From assembly GCA_902628835.1 (NCBI GenBank), contig CACOPD010000005.1, positions 1 through 64,000 of the forward strand: a DNA stretch of 64,000 bases, read 5' to 3'. The stretch's first letter is position 1; each line of letters opens with the position of its first letter. This DNA comes from an uncultured Alphaproteobacteria bacterium (GTDB lineage: Bacteria; Pseudomonadota; Alphaproteobacteria; HIMB59; GCA-002718135). This document shows positions 34,750 through 44,532 of the stretch, in pieces. Below the pieces are notes generated by a model that made no database searches, was not told the DNA's origin, and saw nothing but the letters and a program-made list of their open reading frames with translations. The position numbers and the translations under genes were made by a program.

Positions 34750-35698
34750 TTCAAAAGCTCACATATGGTTTATTGCACCAGCAATCATACTGATGATAAT
34801 TATTTTAATCTTTCCTCTTTTTCTTGCAGGAGGAATTTCTTTTACTGACTATAATTTAGGAAACAAAACATTTGAGTGGGTTGGACTAGAAAATTATGAC
34901 AAGATGTTCAATCGCAAAACATATGTCAAAATGATTTGGGCCACAGCGACGTATGTTATTGTTGTGGTTCCAATTTCTGTTGTACTTGGATTATGTGCTG
35001 CTATGCTCTTAAATTCACTAAGGTTTGGCGCTGATATATATAAAACAATTTTCTTTCTTCCAGTTATGGCAACTCTTCTTGCAATGGCAATTGCATGGGA
35101 ATTTACTCTTCATCCAACATTAGGAATTGTAAATAGTTTTTTAGCAAATGGGTGTGGGGGAGTTAGGGAATTCATTCTTGGTTTTCATTGGTTGCCATGG
35201 GTAGACTCACAAGAAAGTTGGTATGCTGTAGCATGTGCAAACAACATGGATTTTCCATATTGGTTAAAACAAAAAAATACTGCGATTTGGACAGTATGTT
35301 TCATAGGAATTTGGCAGGCTTTTGGTTTTAATATGGTTTTATATTTAGCTGGCTTAACAAGTATACCAAGAGAGTTATACCAAGCTGCAGAAATGGATGG
35401 GGCTAAATCTACTTGGGAACAATTTAAGCTTGTTACATGGCCAATGCTTGGTCCAACAACGTTGTTTGTTGTGACTATTACTACAATTAGAACGTTTCAA
35501 GTATTTGATACCATCGAAATACTTACTAAAGGTGGTCCATCAAAAACAACGTATGTCATGATGTATGCAATCTTTGAAAAAGCTATTCAACAAAACTTAA
35601 CAAGTATCGGTGCAGCAATCACTGTTGTCTTTATTGGATTTATTCTTGTGTTAACGTTTTTCCAAAGATATGTCATTGAGAAGAGGGTTCATTATTAA
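34742..35698 (+). CDS. ABC transporter permease, UgpA type
   Basis: The 318-residue inner-membrane permease has about six hydrophobic segments and the EAA loop (AAEMDGAKSTWEQFKLVTWPMLGP near 217-240). A roughly 50-residue loop containing several Cys and Trp (ANGCGGVREFILGFHWLPWVDSQES) lies between membrane segments, probably periplasmic. It overlaps the ATPase gene by 8 bases and the next permease by 1. Confidence 0.87.
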   Translation: MHNSKAHIWFIAPAIILMIIILIFPLFLAGGISFTDYNLGNKTFEWVGLENYDKMFNRKTYVKMIWATATYVIVVVPISVVLGLCAAMLLNSLRFGADIYKTIFFLPVMATLLAMAIAWEFTLHPTLGIVNSFLANGCGGVREFILGFHWLPWVDSQESWYAVACANNMDFPYWLKQKNTAIWTVCFIGIWQAFGFNMVLYLAGLTSIPRELYQAAEMDGAKSTWEQFKLVTWPMLGPTTLFVVTITTIRTFQVFDTIEILTKGGPSKTTYVMMYAIFEKAIQQNLTSIGAAITVVFIGFILVLTFFQRYVIEKRVHY

Positions 35699-36591
35699 TG
35701 GAAGCTAAACAATATATTGGAGAAGGTTGGAAGCATGCAATCTTAATTATTGGTGCAATCGTAGTGATGCTCCCTTTTTATATGATGGTTTCTATGTCAT
35801 TAAAATCTCAGCAAGAAATCCAATCAATTTCTGGTGGTCTTATTGGTGCACAAGAAACTCAGACGTTTCCCGTATGTGTTAAAACTGGTTATTCAGAAGA
35901 AACATGTACAATGAAGCCATATCAATACAACTATTGGTTTGCTTTTGAAAAAGCTCCTATTCCTAGATACTTAATGAATGGTGTCATTGTTACTTTATCA
36001 ATCTTCATCATTCAGGTTTTAGTCGCCTTACCGTGCGCGTATGCACTTGCCAAGTTACGGTTTTACGGACGAGAATTTGTTTTTTCGATGGTTTTATTTT
36101 GCTTGCTCATACCAGTTCACGGAATTGCGCTTCCATTATATGTTATGTTGGCCCAGGCAGGATTAGTTGACACCTATTCCGCCTTAATACTCCCCTGGAC
36201 CATATCGGTGTTTGGAATCTTTTTAATGCGGCAATTCTTTATGACTGTTCCAGATGAATTAATTGATGCCGCCAGGATGGATGGCATGGGAGAGTACGCA
36301 ATCGTATGGAAAGTAATGCTTCCAACTGCAATACCAGCGCTACTTGCTTTTGCAATATTCTCAGTTGTTGCACACTGGAATGATTATTTCTGGCCTCGTA
36401 TGGTAATAACAGGAAATAGAGATCTCTTTACTCCACCACTTGGTATAAGAGAATTCAGAGGTGGGATTGATAGTGACGAATTTGGTCCTATGATGGCTTC
36501 AATAGTTACTGTAACTGTTCCTCTTATTGTTGCTTTTATAATCGCACAAAAACGATTTATTGAAGGAATTACTTTGACAGGCATGAAGTAA
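35698..36591 (+). CDS. ABC transporter permease, UgpE type
   Basis: The 297-residue permease has six hydrophobic segments and the EAA loop (DAARMDGMGEYAIVWKVMLPTAIP near 197-220). A periplasmic loop after the first helix carries two Cys (FPVCVKTGYSEETCTM) not usual for UgpE; together with the Cys-containing loop of its partner this suggests periplasmic disulfides. It completes the importer whose binding protein is at 29382. Confidence 0.87.
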   Translation: MEAKQYIGEGWKHAILIIGAIVVMLPFYMMVSMSLKSQQEIQSISGGLIGAQETQTFPVCVKTGYSEETCTMKPYQYNYWFAFEKAPIPRYLMNGVIVTLSIFIIQVLVALPCAYALAKLRFYGREFVFSMVLFCLLIPVHGIALPLYVMLAQAGLVDTYSALILPWTISVFGIFLMRQFFMTVPDELIDAARMDGMGEYAIVWKVMLPTAIPALLAFAIFSVVAHWNDYFWPRMVITGNRDLFTPPLGIREFRGGIDSDEFGPMMASIVTVTVPLIVAFIIAQKRFIEGITLTGMK

Positions 36592-36605
36592 ATTCTTATC
36601 TACTG

Positions 36606-37454
36606 ATGACATTGTCAGTAAATTTTATTTTTATCTTAATTCTTGTTTCTGCTCTATGTCATGCAGTTTGGAGTGCTATAATAAAATCAAGCAAGAACCC
36701 TTTATCGTTAATGGGTATAACGTCTGTCTTGGAAGTTACTATTTTTTTACCTTTAACATTTACTGTTCCATTTCCAACTGTAGAGGTTTGGTATTTTTTA
36801 ATAGCAACCGTAATCATTCATGTCTTCTACAGACTAAATGTTATCTACTCATATAGGTACGGTGATCTCTCTTACATATATCCAATTTCTAGAGGAAGTT
36901 CATGTTTGTTTGTAGCGATCATTAGTATTTTATTTTTAAGTTCTGATATTAGTGTTGCTGGTTTCGTAGGAATATTAATTGTTTGTATTGGATTATTTTT
37001 AATTTCTTATTCTAAAAATTTATCTTTTAACTTCAGAGGTTTTGCTCTCGCTATATCAACGGCTATTCTAATTACTGCTTATACTTTAGTTGACGGTGTT
37101 GGGGTTAGACTTTCTGAAAATGGTTTTTCCTATATTTACTGGCTCTTCACACTTAATGGAATACCTTTACTAATTATTGGTTTGATCTCTAAAGATGGTT
37201 TACGAAAAAGAGAAACGTACACTTTTAGATCCGGGATTGCTGCTGGTGTATTTGCAACAAGTAGTTACGCAATTGTTGTTTGGAGTATGCAATTTATAGA
37301 AATAGCTTATGTTTCTAGTATTAGAGAAATAAGCATTGTGTTTGCTGCAATTATTGGAATGCTTTTCTTATTTGAGAAGAATGCAAAATCTAGAATAATA
37401 CCTTCTATTTTAATAGTTAGTGGTATTTCAGTTGTTTATTTTCAAATTCTTTAA
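36606..37454 (+). CDS. EamA/DMT-family transporter
   Basis: The 282-residue membrane protein has ten hydrophobic segments in two five-helix halves, the EamA arrangement (HAVWSAIIKSSKNPLS; SYIYPISRGSSCLFVAI near 95). DMT exporters or importers carry metabolites such as amino acids; substrate unknown. It starts 14 bases after the permease in the same direction, so it may be cotranscribed with the phosphonate-type importer. Confidence 0.85.
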   Translation: MTLSVNFIFILILVSALCHAVWSAIIKSSKNPLSLMGITSVLEVTIFLPLTFTVPFPTVEVWYFLIATVIIHVFYRLNVIYSYRYGDLSYIYPISRGSSCLFVAIISILFLSSDISVAGFVGILIVCIGLFLISYSKNLSFNFRGFALAISTAILITAYTLVDGVGVRLSENGFSYIYWLFTLNGIPLLIIGLISKDGLRKRETYTFRSGIAAGVFATSSYAIVVWSMQFIEIAYVSSIREISIVFAAIIGMLFLFEKNAKSRIIPSILIVSGISVVYFQIL

Positions 37455-37498
37455 GCAAAAAATATAGACTTTTTCTGCTAAAATTTTATATGACTTTT

Positions 37499-37660
37499 AT
37501 GACTGAGGATATTGTGAAGGTAGATCCAAAAACTGAAACTATCTCTTGCGATGGTGGTGAAGATGGTTTAGGACATCCGGCAGTTTATTATACCTTTAAT
37601 AATGAAAACAAAATTGTTTGTGGTTATTGCGGTAAAATATTTATAAAAAAAGAAGAGTAA
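37499..37660 (+). CDS. Zinc-finger CHCC domain protein (small)
   Basis: This 53-residue gene starts ATGACTGAGGAT and ends two bases before the next ATG. It carries the zf-CHCC pattern: Cys in SCDGGEDGLGHP, His in the same segment, then CGYCGKIF. The family is related to the mitochondrial complex I subunit NDUFS6 and is common in Alphaproteobacteria, where a role in complex I assembly has been proposed. An ATG three codons earlier (37490) is the other possible start. No clear ribosome binding site is visible. Confidence 0.85.
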   Translation: MTEDIVKVDPKTETISCDGGEDGLGHPAVYYTFNNENKIVCGYCGKIFIKKEE

Positions 37661-37662
37661 AA

Positions 37663-38016
37663 ATGTACAAAGAATCTTGGGGTTTAAAAAGAATATGTCC
37701 AATGTGTAGTAAGCAATACTACGACTTAGGAAGAACAGAACTGGAGTGTCCTGAGTGTGGTAAAGAAATTGAAGTTACTACAATGACTAGACCAAGACGT
37801 GGAAGAAAACCTGGAAGTACTAATGCTGCTCCTTTAACAAATCCCATTCCGCCAAAACCAAAAGAAAAAGATGATGATCTTGATATCGATAATTTGGATT
37901 TAGATAACAACGAAGACAATCTTGAGGATGATACTGTTTTATTAGAAGACGAAACAGAAATTGATCCAATAGCTGAAGGTATTAAGCCTAAAGAAGACGG
38001 CGAAGAAGAATACTAA
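37663..38016 (+). CDS. TIGR02300 (FYDLN-acid) family protein
   Basis: The 117-residue protein has an N-terminal zinc-ribbon-like part (KRICPMCSKQYYDLGRTELECPECGKE: CxxC...CxxC) and an acidic tail rich in Asp/Glu from about residue 68. This is the alphaproteobacterial TIGR02300 family, of unknown function. It follows the zf-CHCC gene by two bases, so the two small zinc proteins are probably made together. Confidence 0.87.
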   Translation: MYKESWGLKRICPMCSKQYYDLGRTELECPECGKEIEVTTMTRPRRGRKPGSTNAAPLTNPIPPKPKEKDDDLDIDNLDLDNNEDNLEDDTVLLEDETEIDPIAEGIKPKEDGEEEY

Positions 38017-38038
38017 AATTTCAATAAAAATTTAGAAG

Positions 38039-39277
38039 ATGTTTAAGGTACTTCAAAACACTTGGGCCCTTTTCTTTGGCTTTGGTTTAATCTGTCTTGG
38101 TCACGGATTACAAGGAACACTAATCGGTGTTCGTTCTGTTTTAGAAGGTTTTAGTTTTTTTGCATCAGGACTTATTATAGCTGGTTATTACGTTGGATAC
38201 TTAACTGGAGCATTATCAATTCCCATTTTTTTACAACGTGTTGGTCACATAAGAGTTTTTGCTGCTTTAGCATCGCTTGCATCTATTGCTATATTATTAC
38301 ACTCAGTATTTGTTGATCCGTATTCATGGATGTTTATACGAATATTAACTGGCTTAAGTCTTGCTGGAATTTATGTGATCATGGAGAGTTGGTTGAATGA
38401 AAAATCAACTAATCAAACTCGCGGTCAATTACTTTCCGTTTATATGATTATTACTTTTGTTTTTGTTGGAGCAGGACAATTTTTATTAAATTTAGGCGAT
38501 CCAGCTAAAGTTGATTTATTTATTTTAGTATCGATCTTATTATCATTCGCACTTCTTCCTATTCTTCTATCTTCAACAGAACAACCAAATACAGAAAGTC
38601 CTAAATTTTTTTCTTTAAGAGAATTTTATACTGTTTCACCTTTAGGTTTTGTTGGCGCATTAGCAACTGGTTTATCACATAGTGCAGTTTTTGGGTACGG
38701 TGCAATATATGCATCATCTATTAATTTAAGTTTATTTGAAATTTCTCTGTATATGATGATCATAACGTCAGCTGGCGCCTTATCTCAATGGCCTATTGGA
38801 TATTTGTCAGATAGAATTGATAGACGTGTCATTCTTATTGGTGTTTCCTTTATGGCTTCAGGCTTGAGTTTATTTTTTGTTTTTGCAAGCTTTATGCCAC
38901 TAACATTATTCTTAATTTTTACTGGTCTTTTTTCTATTGCTTGTTTGCCTATGTATTCACTTACGGTTGCTCATACAAATGACTTTTTACAACCTAATGA
39001 AATAGTATCAGCAAGTGCAACCTTTGGCATACTCATTGGTATTGGATCAATTATTGGACCTTTATTTGTTTCTGGCTTCATGGAAATTTTAGGAGCGGTA
39101 GGTTTTTACATCTATTTATTTTTAATACATGGACTGCTAGGATTATTTGGTTTGTATAGGATGACACAAAGAACTAAACCCCGTGATCTTGAATCACAAT
39201 ACAATCCTTTACCACGAAATATTAGTCCTGCCGGTATGGAAATGAATCCAGTTACTGAGCTAACTGAGGACGAGTAA
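38039..39277 (+). CDS. Major facilitator superfamily transporter (YcaD-like)
   Basis: The 412-residue protein has twelve hydrophobic segments and MFS loop motifs (GYLSDRIDRRVILIGVSF near 257-274; MESWLNEKSTNQTRGQLLSVYMI near 116-138). The second resembles the YcaD/MFS_1 group of exporters with unknown substrate. The 3' end overlaps msrQ on the other strand by 26 bases. Confidence 0.85.
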   Translation: MFKVLQNTWALFFGFGLICLGHGLQGTLIGVRSVLEGFSFFASGLIIAGYYVGYLTGALSIPIFLQRVGHIRVFAALASLASIAILLHSVFVDPYSWMFIRILTGLSLAGIYVIMESWLNEKSTNQTRGQLLSVYMIITFVFVGAGQFLLNLGDPAKVDLFILVSILLSFALLPILLSSTEQPNTESPKFFSLREFYTVSPLGFVGALATGLSHSAVFGYGAIYASSINLSLFEISLYMMIITSAGALSQWPIGYLSDRIDRRVILIGVSFMASGLSLFFVFASFMPLTLFLIFTGLFSIACLPMYSLTVAHTNDFLQPNEIVSASATFGILIGIGSIIGPLFVSGFMEILGAVGFYIYLFLIHGLLGLFGLYRMTQRTKPRDLESQYNPLPRNISPAGMEMNPVTELTEDE

Positions 39278-39857
39278 GTCTTTTAAATATTCTGTGAAGT
39301 AACAAGAGAATAATTATTCCCATATAAATTACTGGTTCTGTTTTATCAGCGCGAACTAAAACATAAAAATGCATACTTGCTAGAATGGCTACTGGGTAAA
39401 TTAAATAGTGAATTTTCTTCCATACTTTAAAACCTAGTCGTTTAATCATTTTGTTTGTTGAAGTGATAGCAAGTGGAATTAAAAAAAGGAAACTTATAAA
39501 ACCAAAAGTTATAAATGGTCTTTTTATAATATCTTGAATGATGAATTGTATATCTAAAAAATGATCTAGAACTATGTAAGTGGAGAAATGTAAACAGACA
39601 TAATAGAAAGCGAAAAGTCCAATCATTCTTCGAAAAACTACTATCGATTTTAAAGGTTTAATATTTGATAGAGAAGTAATCATAAGTGTTATTATTATTA
39701 ATCTAAGTGCCATCAAACCTAACTCATCCATTAGTTTTTCAATTGGATTAACTCCAAGATTTCCAGTAACAAATTGGTACGCCCAGAGTAGGCTAGGAAA
39801 TAGAATTAAAATAAATAAGACAGGTTTACTGCGATTAAAATTTCTGGTTGAAAACAT
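39252..39857 (-). CDS. msrQ: Heme-binding membrane subunit MsrQ
   Basis: MsrQ is the inner-membrane b-type cytochrome that passes electrons from the quinone pool to MsrP. The 201-residue protein has six hydrophobic segments of the ferric-reductase-like type with histidines in helices (CLHFSTYI near 88; KIHYLIYPVAILASMHFYV near 147-165). Its start lies 3 bases after the msrP stop, the standard MsrPQ operon order. Confidence 0.92.
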   Translation of the reverse strand: MFSTRNFNRSKPVLFILILFPSLLWAYQFVTGNLGVNPIEKLMDELGLMALRLIIITLMITSLSNIKPLKSIVVFRRMIGLFAFYYVCLHFSTYIVLDHFLDIQFIIQDIIKRPFITFGFISFLFLIPLAITSTNKMIKRLGFKVWKKIHYLIYPVAILASMHFYVLVRADKTEPVIYMGIIILLLLHRIFKRLTRPQLAQ

Positions 39858-39860
39858 TCA

Positions 39861-40778
39861 TTAATAAAATTTGGTCAAATCTAAATCTTTATAGAGATGT
39901 GCTACTTCTTCTTCATAGCCGTTAAACATAAGTGTTTCTCTTCTTTTAAACTCTCCAATTCGTCTCTCTGTTCCTTGACTCCATCTTGGATGATTAACAT
40001 TAGGATTAACATTAGCATAAAAACCATATTCCCAAGGAGCCAATGTTTCCCAAGAAGTTTCAGGTTGCGTATCTAAAAATCTAATTTCCACTATTGATTT
40101 AATTGATTTGAATCCATACTTCCATGGAACAACTAATCTTATGGGCGCACCATTTTGATTAGGCATTTCATGACCATACAATCCAGTTGCTAATATTGTT
40201 AATGGATTCATAGCTTCGTCCATTCGAAGCCCTTCTCTATATGGCCAAATAATTGTTCTTTTTTGTTGTCCTGGCATTTCTTCCGGTCTGAAGACAGTTA
40301 CAAACTGAACATACTTTGCTGAGCTTAAAGGTTCAGCCATGTTTATAAGTTCAGATAATTGAAAGCCTTGCCAAGGAATAACCATGGACCATGCTTCAAC
40401 ACATCTTAATCGATATACCCTATCTTCTATTGTTACATTTGATAAAATTTTTTCTAAATCAAATGTTTGGGGCTTTTTCACAAGACCATCTATTTTTATT
40501 GTCCATGGCCTAGGTTTAAAATTTCCAGAGTTTAAATGCGGATGTTTTTTATGAGTCCCAAACTCATAAAAATTATTATACGTTGTGATTTCTTCGTAAG
40601 AATTAAGTTTATCACTATCATTTAGATATTTATTATAAATTGAAGAATTATTATTATGATTAGCAAAAGCAGATGATGATACTGTTGCCAACAAGGCGCT
40701 TGCTAATGAGCCCTTAATAAACTTTCGTCTGTTTAAATATGTTTTATATGGTGTAATCTCAGAGCTTAAAATCTTCAT
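39861..40778 (-). CDS. msrP: Protein-methionine-sulfoxide reductase catalytic subunit MsrP
   Basis: MsrP is a periplasmic molybdopterin enzyme that repairs oxidised methionines in envelope proteins. The 305-residue precursor has a Tat signal ([24 protein letters not shown]) and the sulfite-oxidase fold with the molybdenum Cys in [18 protein letters not shown] near 122-139 and [19 protein letters not shown] near 185. It is upstream of msrQ in one operon. Confidence 0.94.
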   Translation of the reverse strand: MKILSSEITPYKTYLNRRKFIKGSLASALLATVSSSAFANHNNNSSIYNKYLNDSDKLNSYEEITTYNNFYEFGTHKKHPHLNSGNFKPRPWTIKIDGLVKKPQTFDLEKILSNVTIEDRVYRLRCVEAWSMVIPWQGFQLSELINMAEPLSSAKYVQFVTVFRPEEMPGQQKRTIIWPYREGLRMDEAMNPLTILATGLYGHEMPNQNGAPIRLVVPWKYGFKSIKSIVEIRFLDTQPETSWETLAPWEYGFYANVNPNVNHPRWSQGTERRIGEFKRRETLMFNGYEEEVAHLYKDLDLTKFY

Positions 40779-40864
40779 ATTTTAGATATATATTAATAAA
40801 TCTAAAATTGTAGTAATGTTAAGAACATCTTTATCAAATCCATTTAAATTGTTAGTGTAATTCT

Positions 40865-42655
40865 ATGAAAAATCTTTCGATCTTACTACTTAGTGTTTTC
40901 TTATTTTTATTACCTTTTGAGTTAGCTTCTGCAGAAAAAGTTCATGGAATTGCAATGCATGGCACACCAAAATATAGCAGTAATTTTACGCATTTAGATT
41001 ATGTAAACCCAAATGCACCTAAGGGTGGAACGGTAAAGTTCGGATCATATGGTTCTTTTGATAATCTTAATAGAGTAGCATTTAAAGGTTCTAAAGCTGC
41101 TGGACTTGGGTATATTAATGATACGTTAATGAGAAGAGTTTGGGATGAAGCATTCTCTCTCTATGGTTTGATAGCTGAAAAAGTAGACTTACCTGAAGAT
41201 AGATCGTCTATAACTTTTTATTTAAATTCAAATGCTACCTTTCATGATGGTTCACCAATAACACGTGATGATGTCTTGTTTAGTTTAGAAACATTTCAAA
41301 CAAAAGGAACTCCAAATCAGAAAAAAACTTATGGCAAAGTAGTCAAAACTGAATTGATTGGAAATGATGGAATAAAAATGATTTTTGCAAATAATGAAGA
41401 TAAAGAATTGCCTCTTATTATTGCAGGCTTTCTTCCTATCATTCCAAAAAAGTTTTATGAAAATCTTGATGTTACAAAAACATTTTTAGATATTCCCCTA
41501 GGAAGTGGTCCGTACCAAGTTGATAGTCTCGATCCAGGACGTCAAATAAAGTACAAACGCGTTGAAAATTACTGGGCAAAAGATTTACCAGTAAATAAAG
41601 GTCTCTATAATTTTGATACAATTATTTATGATTATTACAAAGATTCAAATGTCTTAGTTGAGGCTTTTAAAGTTGGTGAATACGACTTTAGAAGAGAATA
41701 CAATGTTAAGCGTTGGTTATCAGAATATGATTTCAAAGCTGTCCAGAATGGTGAAGTAATACTAAGAGAAATGAATAACGATAGACCAGTTGGAATGAAT
41801 GGTCTTGTGATGAATACAAGACGTGACATATTTAATAATAGAAATGTAAGACTTGCTTTAAGTTATGCCTATGATCATGAATGGATTAATAAAACAATAT
41901 ATCAAAATGCTTATGTGAGAACAGATAGTTATTTTGATAATTCACCATTAGCTTCTTCAGGCTTACCGTCAAAAAATGAGTTAGAATTACTGAATGTATG
42001 GAAAGATGAAATTCCAGCAGAGGTATTTACGGAAACATTTACTCCACCAATTACGGATGGCAGTGGTAATGACCGTAAAAATTTATTGAAAGCAAAAGAA
42101 ATACTCGAAAAAGAGGGATGGTTTGTTGAAAATGGAAAACTGGTAAAGGATGGAAAAGAATTCAAGTTTGAGTTCTTAATTGTCAGTCCATCTGATGAGA
42201 AGATCGCCTTAGCCTATAAAAGTAATTTAAAAAAACTTGGCATTACAATGGACGTAAGAACTGTTGATTCATCACAGTATCAAGAACGTTTGTTAAGTTA
42301 TGATTTTGATATGATTAAAAGATACTGGGGCGTCAGTCTAAGTCCAGGAAATGAACAACAATTTTATTGGGGATCAGAAGTTGGTCAAAAAGATGGAAGC
42401 AGAAATTATCCTGGTATCAATAGTCCAGCAGTTGATGCATTAATTGAAAAACTAATTAGTGCAACAAATAGAGAAGAATTAACAACGGCGATCCACGCAC
42501 TTGATAGAGTATTGTTATGGGGTCACTATGTCGTTCCTCTTTATCATAGCAACAAAGACAGAATTGCTTATTGGGATTTTTTTGAATACCCAGACGAAAT
42601 TCCACTTTACGGAATTGTAATTGAGTCTTGGTGGATTAATAAAGATAAACAATAA
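40865..42655 (+). CDS. YejA-like family 5 extracellular solute-binding protein
   Basis: The 596-residue periplasmic protein has a signal peptide (MKNLSILLLSVFLFLLPFELASA) and the peptide-binding family 5 fold. HGIAMHGTPKYSSNFTHLDYVNPNAPKGGTVKFG is the YejA-type start, and DTLMRRVWDEAFSLYGLIAEKV and FHDGSPITRDDVLFSLETF follow. YejA binds oligopeptides or microcin C. No yejB/E/F permeases or ATPase are adjacent; the next gene is a DMT transporter. Ligand unknown. Confidence 0.88.
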   Translation: MKNLSILLLSVFLFLLPFELASAEKVHGIAMHGTPKYSSNFTHLDYVNPNAPKGGTVKFGSYGSFDNLNRVAFKGSKAAGLGYINDTLMRRVWDEAFSLYGLIAEKVDLPEDRSSITFYLNSNATFHDGSPITRDDVLFSLETFQTKGTPNQKKTYGKVVKTELIGNDGIKMIFANNEDKELPLIIAGFLPIIPKKFYENLDVTKTFLDIPLGSGPYQVDSLDPGRQIKYKRVENYWAKDLPVNKGLYNFDTIIYDYYKDSNVLVEAFKVGEYDFRREYNVKRWLSEYDFKAVQNGEVILREMNNDRPVGMNGLVMNTRRDIFNNRNVRLALSYAYDHEWINKTIYQNAYVRTDSYFDNSPLASSGLPSKNELELLNVWKDEIPAEVFTETFTPPITDGSGNDRKNLLKAKEILEKEGWFVENGKLVKDGKEFKFEFLIVSPSDEKIALAYKSNLKKLGITMDVRTVDSSQYQERLLSYDFDMIKRYWGVSLSPGNEQQFYWGSEVGQKDGSRNYPGINSPAVDALIEKLISATNREELTTAIHALDRVLLWGHYVVPLYHSNKDRIAYWDFFEYPDEIPLYGIVIESWWINKDKQ

Positions 42656-42676
42656 AATAAGTAATCAAATATTTTT

Positions 42677-43561
42677 ATGAGTCATACAAGAGCTAACATA
42701 CTCATGTTAATTGCCTCGCTTATATGGGGAACAGCTTTTGTCAGCCAAACTACTGGAATGGGAGCCATAGGTCCTTTTACTTTTAGCTTTGGAAGATTCT
42801 TTTTTGCTTTTTTAACAGTAATTCCATTTGCGATTTATCTAGAACAACAAAATATTGTTAAAATATTAAGTGATAGAAAAAAAGTTTATCTTTGTTTAGC
42901 AACAGGTTTTTTTCTTTTTGGTGGTATGGGTCTTCAACAGTACGCTTTACAAAAATCATTAATATCAAATGCTGCTTTTCTTAGCACTCTTTACGTTCCC
43001 TTTGTTGGTATAATTTCAAGATTCATAATTAAAAAACAGGTACACTGGATTATCTGGATTGCCATTTTACTTTGTTTGTATGGATCATATCTTTTATCCT
43101 CTAATCAATCAGTTGAGATTCAACAATCAGATTCACTTTTGTTTATTGCTGCTTTGTTTTTTGCCTTACATATTATTTGTATTGATATTTTTATGAAAGA
43201 ACTCAATAGTCCTTTTTTATTTGGAAGTATTCAATACTTTATTGTTTTTGTCTTATCTATGATCTTGGCTTTCATTTGGGAGGAGCCAAAACTCTCAAAT
43301 ATGCAAATTGAATGGTTTGAAATTTTGTATACAGGTATTTTTTCAGCTGGTATTGGATATACACTTCAAATTATTGCTCAACATAAAGCTAACCCTGCTC
43401 CAGCTGCTATTATTTTATCAATGGAGTCAGTCTTTGCAGCTATAGCAGGTTGGATACTTTTAAATCAAGTTTTAGACACACAAAAAATACTTGGATGCCT
43501 TGCAATATTTGTTGGAGTCATTATAGTACAACTAGTACCAATAATAATTAAACAAAAATGA
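42677..43561 (+). CDS. EamA/DMT-family transporter
   Basis: The 294-residue membrane protein has ten hydrophobic segments with EamA motifs (SLIWGTAFVSQTTGMGAIGPFTFSFGRFFFAFL near 13-45; HKANPAPAAIILSMESVFAAIAGWILL near 237-263). Substrate unknown. It overlaps the PfkB kinase gene by 4 bases (ATGA), which suggests import of a nucleoside or sugar for that kinase, but this is only context. Confidence 0.85.
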   Translation: MSHTRANILMLIASLIWGTAFVSQTTGMGAIGPFTFSFGRFFFAFLTVIPFAIYLEQQNIVKILSDRKKVYLCLATGFFLFGGMGLQQYALQKSLISNAAFLSTLYVPFVGIISRFIIKKQVHWIIWIAILLCLYGSYLLSSNQSVEIQQSDSLLFIAALFFALHIICIDIFMKELNSPFLFGSIQYFIVFVLSMILAFIWEEPKLSNMQIEWFEILYTGIFSAGIGYTLQIIAQHKANPAPAAIILSMESVFAAIAGWILLNQVLDTQKILGCLAIFVGVIIVQLVPIIIKQK

Positions 43562-44532
43562 ATGATAAATTAGACGTAGTTGGAATTGGAAATGCTATGG
43601 TAGATGCCATAATTCCTTCCAATCAAAGTGAGATTGAAAAGCATGAAATTAACAGAGATTCTATGAATCTTATTGATGAAAACTTAAAAAATAATTTGCA
43701 TGAAAGTTATTCCATCAGGGAAATGGCTGGTGGTGGTTCCCTTGGTAACTCCATGTTTGGGATTACCTCGTTTGGTGGCAATGGAAGTTTTATTGGAAAA
43801 ATTAAAAATGATGAAGTTGGAATTTTTCTTCAAAAGGATATGGTCAGAGAAGGTTTACAATTTCCTTTAGGTTTCACTTCACCAGATATTTCTACAGGAT
43901 GTTGTACAATTTTTGTTGAGGAAGATGGGACAAGAACAATGTGTACTTTTCTAGGCGCAGGCACTTTAATTGGACCAGATGATATTAATGATCAGCACAT
44001 AAAAAATCATAAAATAGCTTATCTTGAAGGTTACTTATGGGATAATGAAAATGCAAAAAAAGCTATGAAGAAAATGGTTGATATTTGTAAAGCAGATAAT
44101 CAGCAAATTGCTTTTACTTTGTCTGATTTATTTTGTGTTGATAGGCATAGAGATTCTTTCAAAGAATTAATTGAGAATGATGTAGATATTCTTTTTGCTA
44201 ACGAAGATGAGATTAAAGCTCAGTCTGAAGAAACCAACTTTGACAAAGCTATTGAATATGCAAAATCATTAAGAATGACAGTGGCAATTACAAGAGCAGA
44301 GAAGGGGTCAGTTATTGTAGAAAAAGATAACGTAATTGAGATTAATCCAATTCAAGTAGACAAAGTTGTTGATACGACAGGAGCGGGTGATCTATATGCA
44401 GCTGGATTTTTGTTTGGCACTGCTCGGGGTAAAGATATTTCGACTTGTGGAAATTACGCAAGTATTGCTGCTGCAGAAATAATTTCTCATTATGGTGCAA
44501 GACCTTTAGTGAAATTATCTAATTTAATTTAG
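43558..44532 (+). CDS. PfkB-family kinase, adenosine-kinase-like
   Basis: The 324-residue ribokinase-fold protein starts DVVGIGNAMVDAI, has the substrate GG motif REMAGGGSLGNSMFGI near 56-71 and the catalytic DTTGAGDLYAAGFLFG near 275-290. This branch in Alphaproteobacteria is usually called adenosine kinase. The convergent neighbour is an adenosine deaminase, which fits adenosine salvage. A sugar kinase role is the alternative. Confidence 0.85.
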   Translation: MNDKLDVVGIGNAMVDAIIPSNQSEIEKHEINRDSMNLIDENLKNNLHESYSIREMAGGGSLGNSMFGITSFGGNGSFIGKIKNDEVGIFLQKDMVREGLQFPLGFTSPDISTGCCTIFVEEDGTRTMCTFLGAGTLIGPDDINDQHIKNHKIAYLEGYLWDNENAKKAMKKMVDICKADNQQIAFTLSDLFCVDRHRDSFKELIENDVDILFANEDEIKAQSEETNFDKAIEYAKSLRMTVAITRAEKGSVIVEKDNVIEINPIQVDKVVDTTGAGDLYAAGFLFGTARGKDISTCGNYASIAAAEIISHYGARPLVKLSNLI

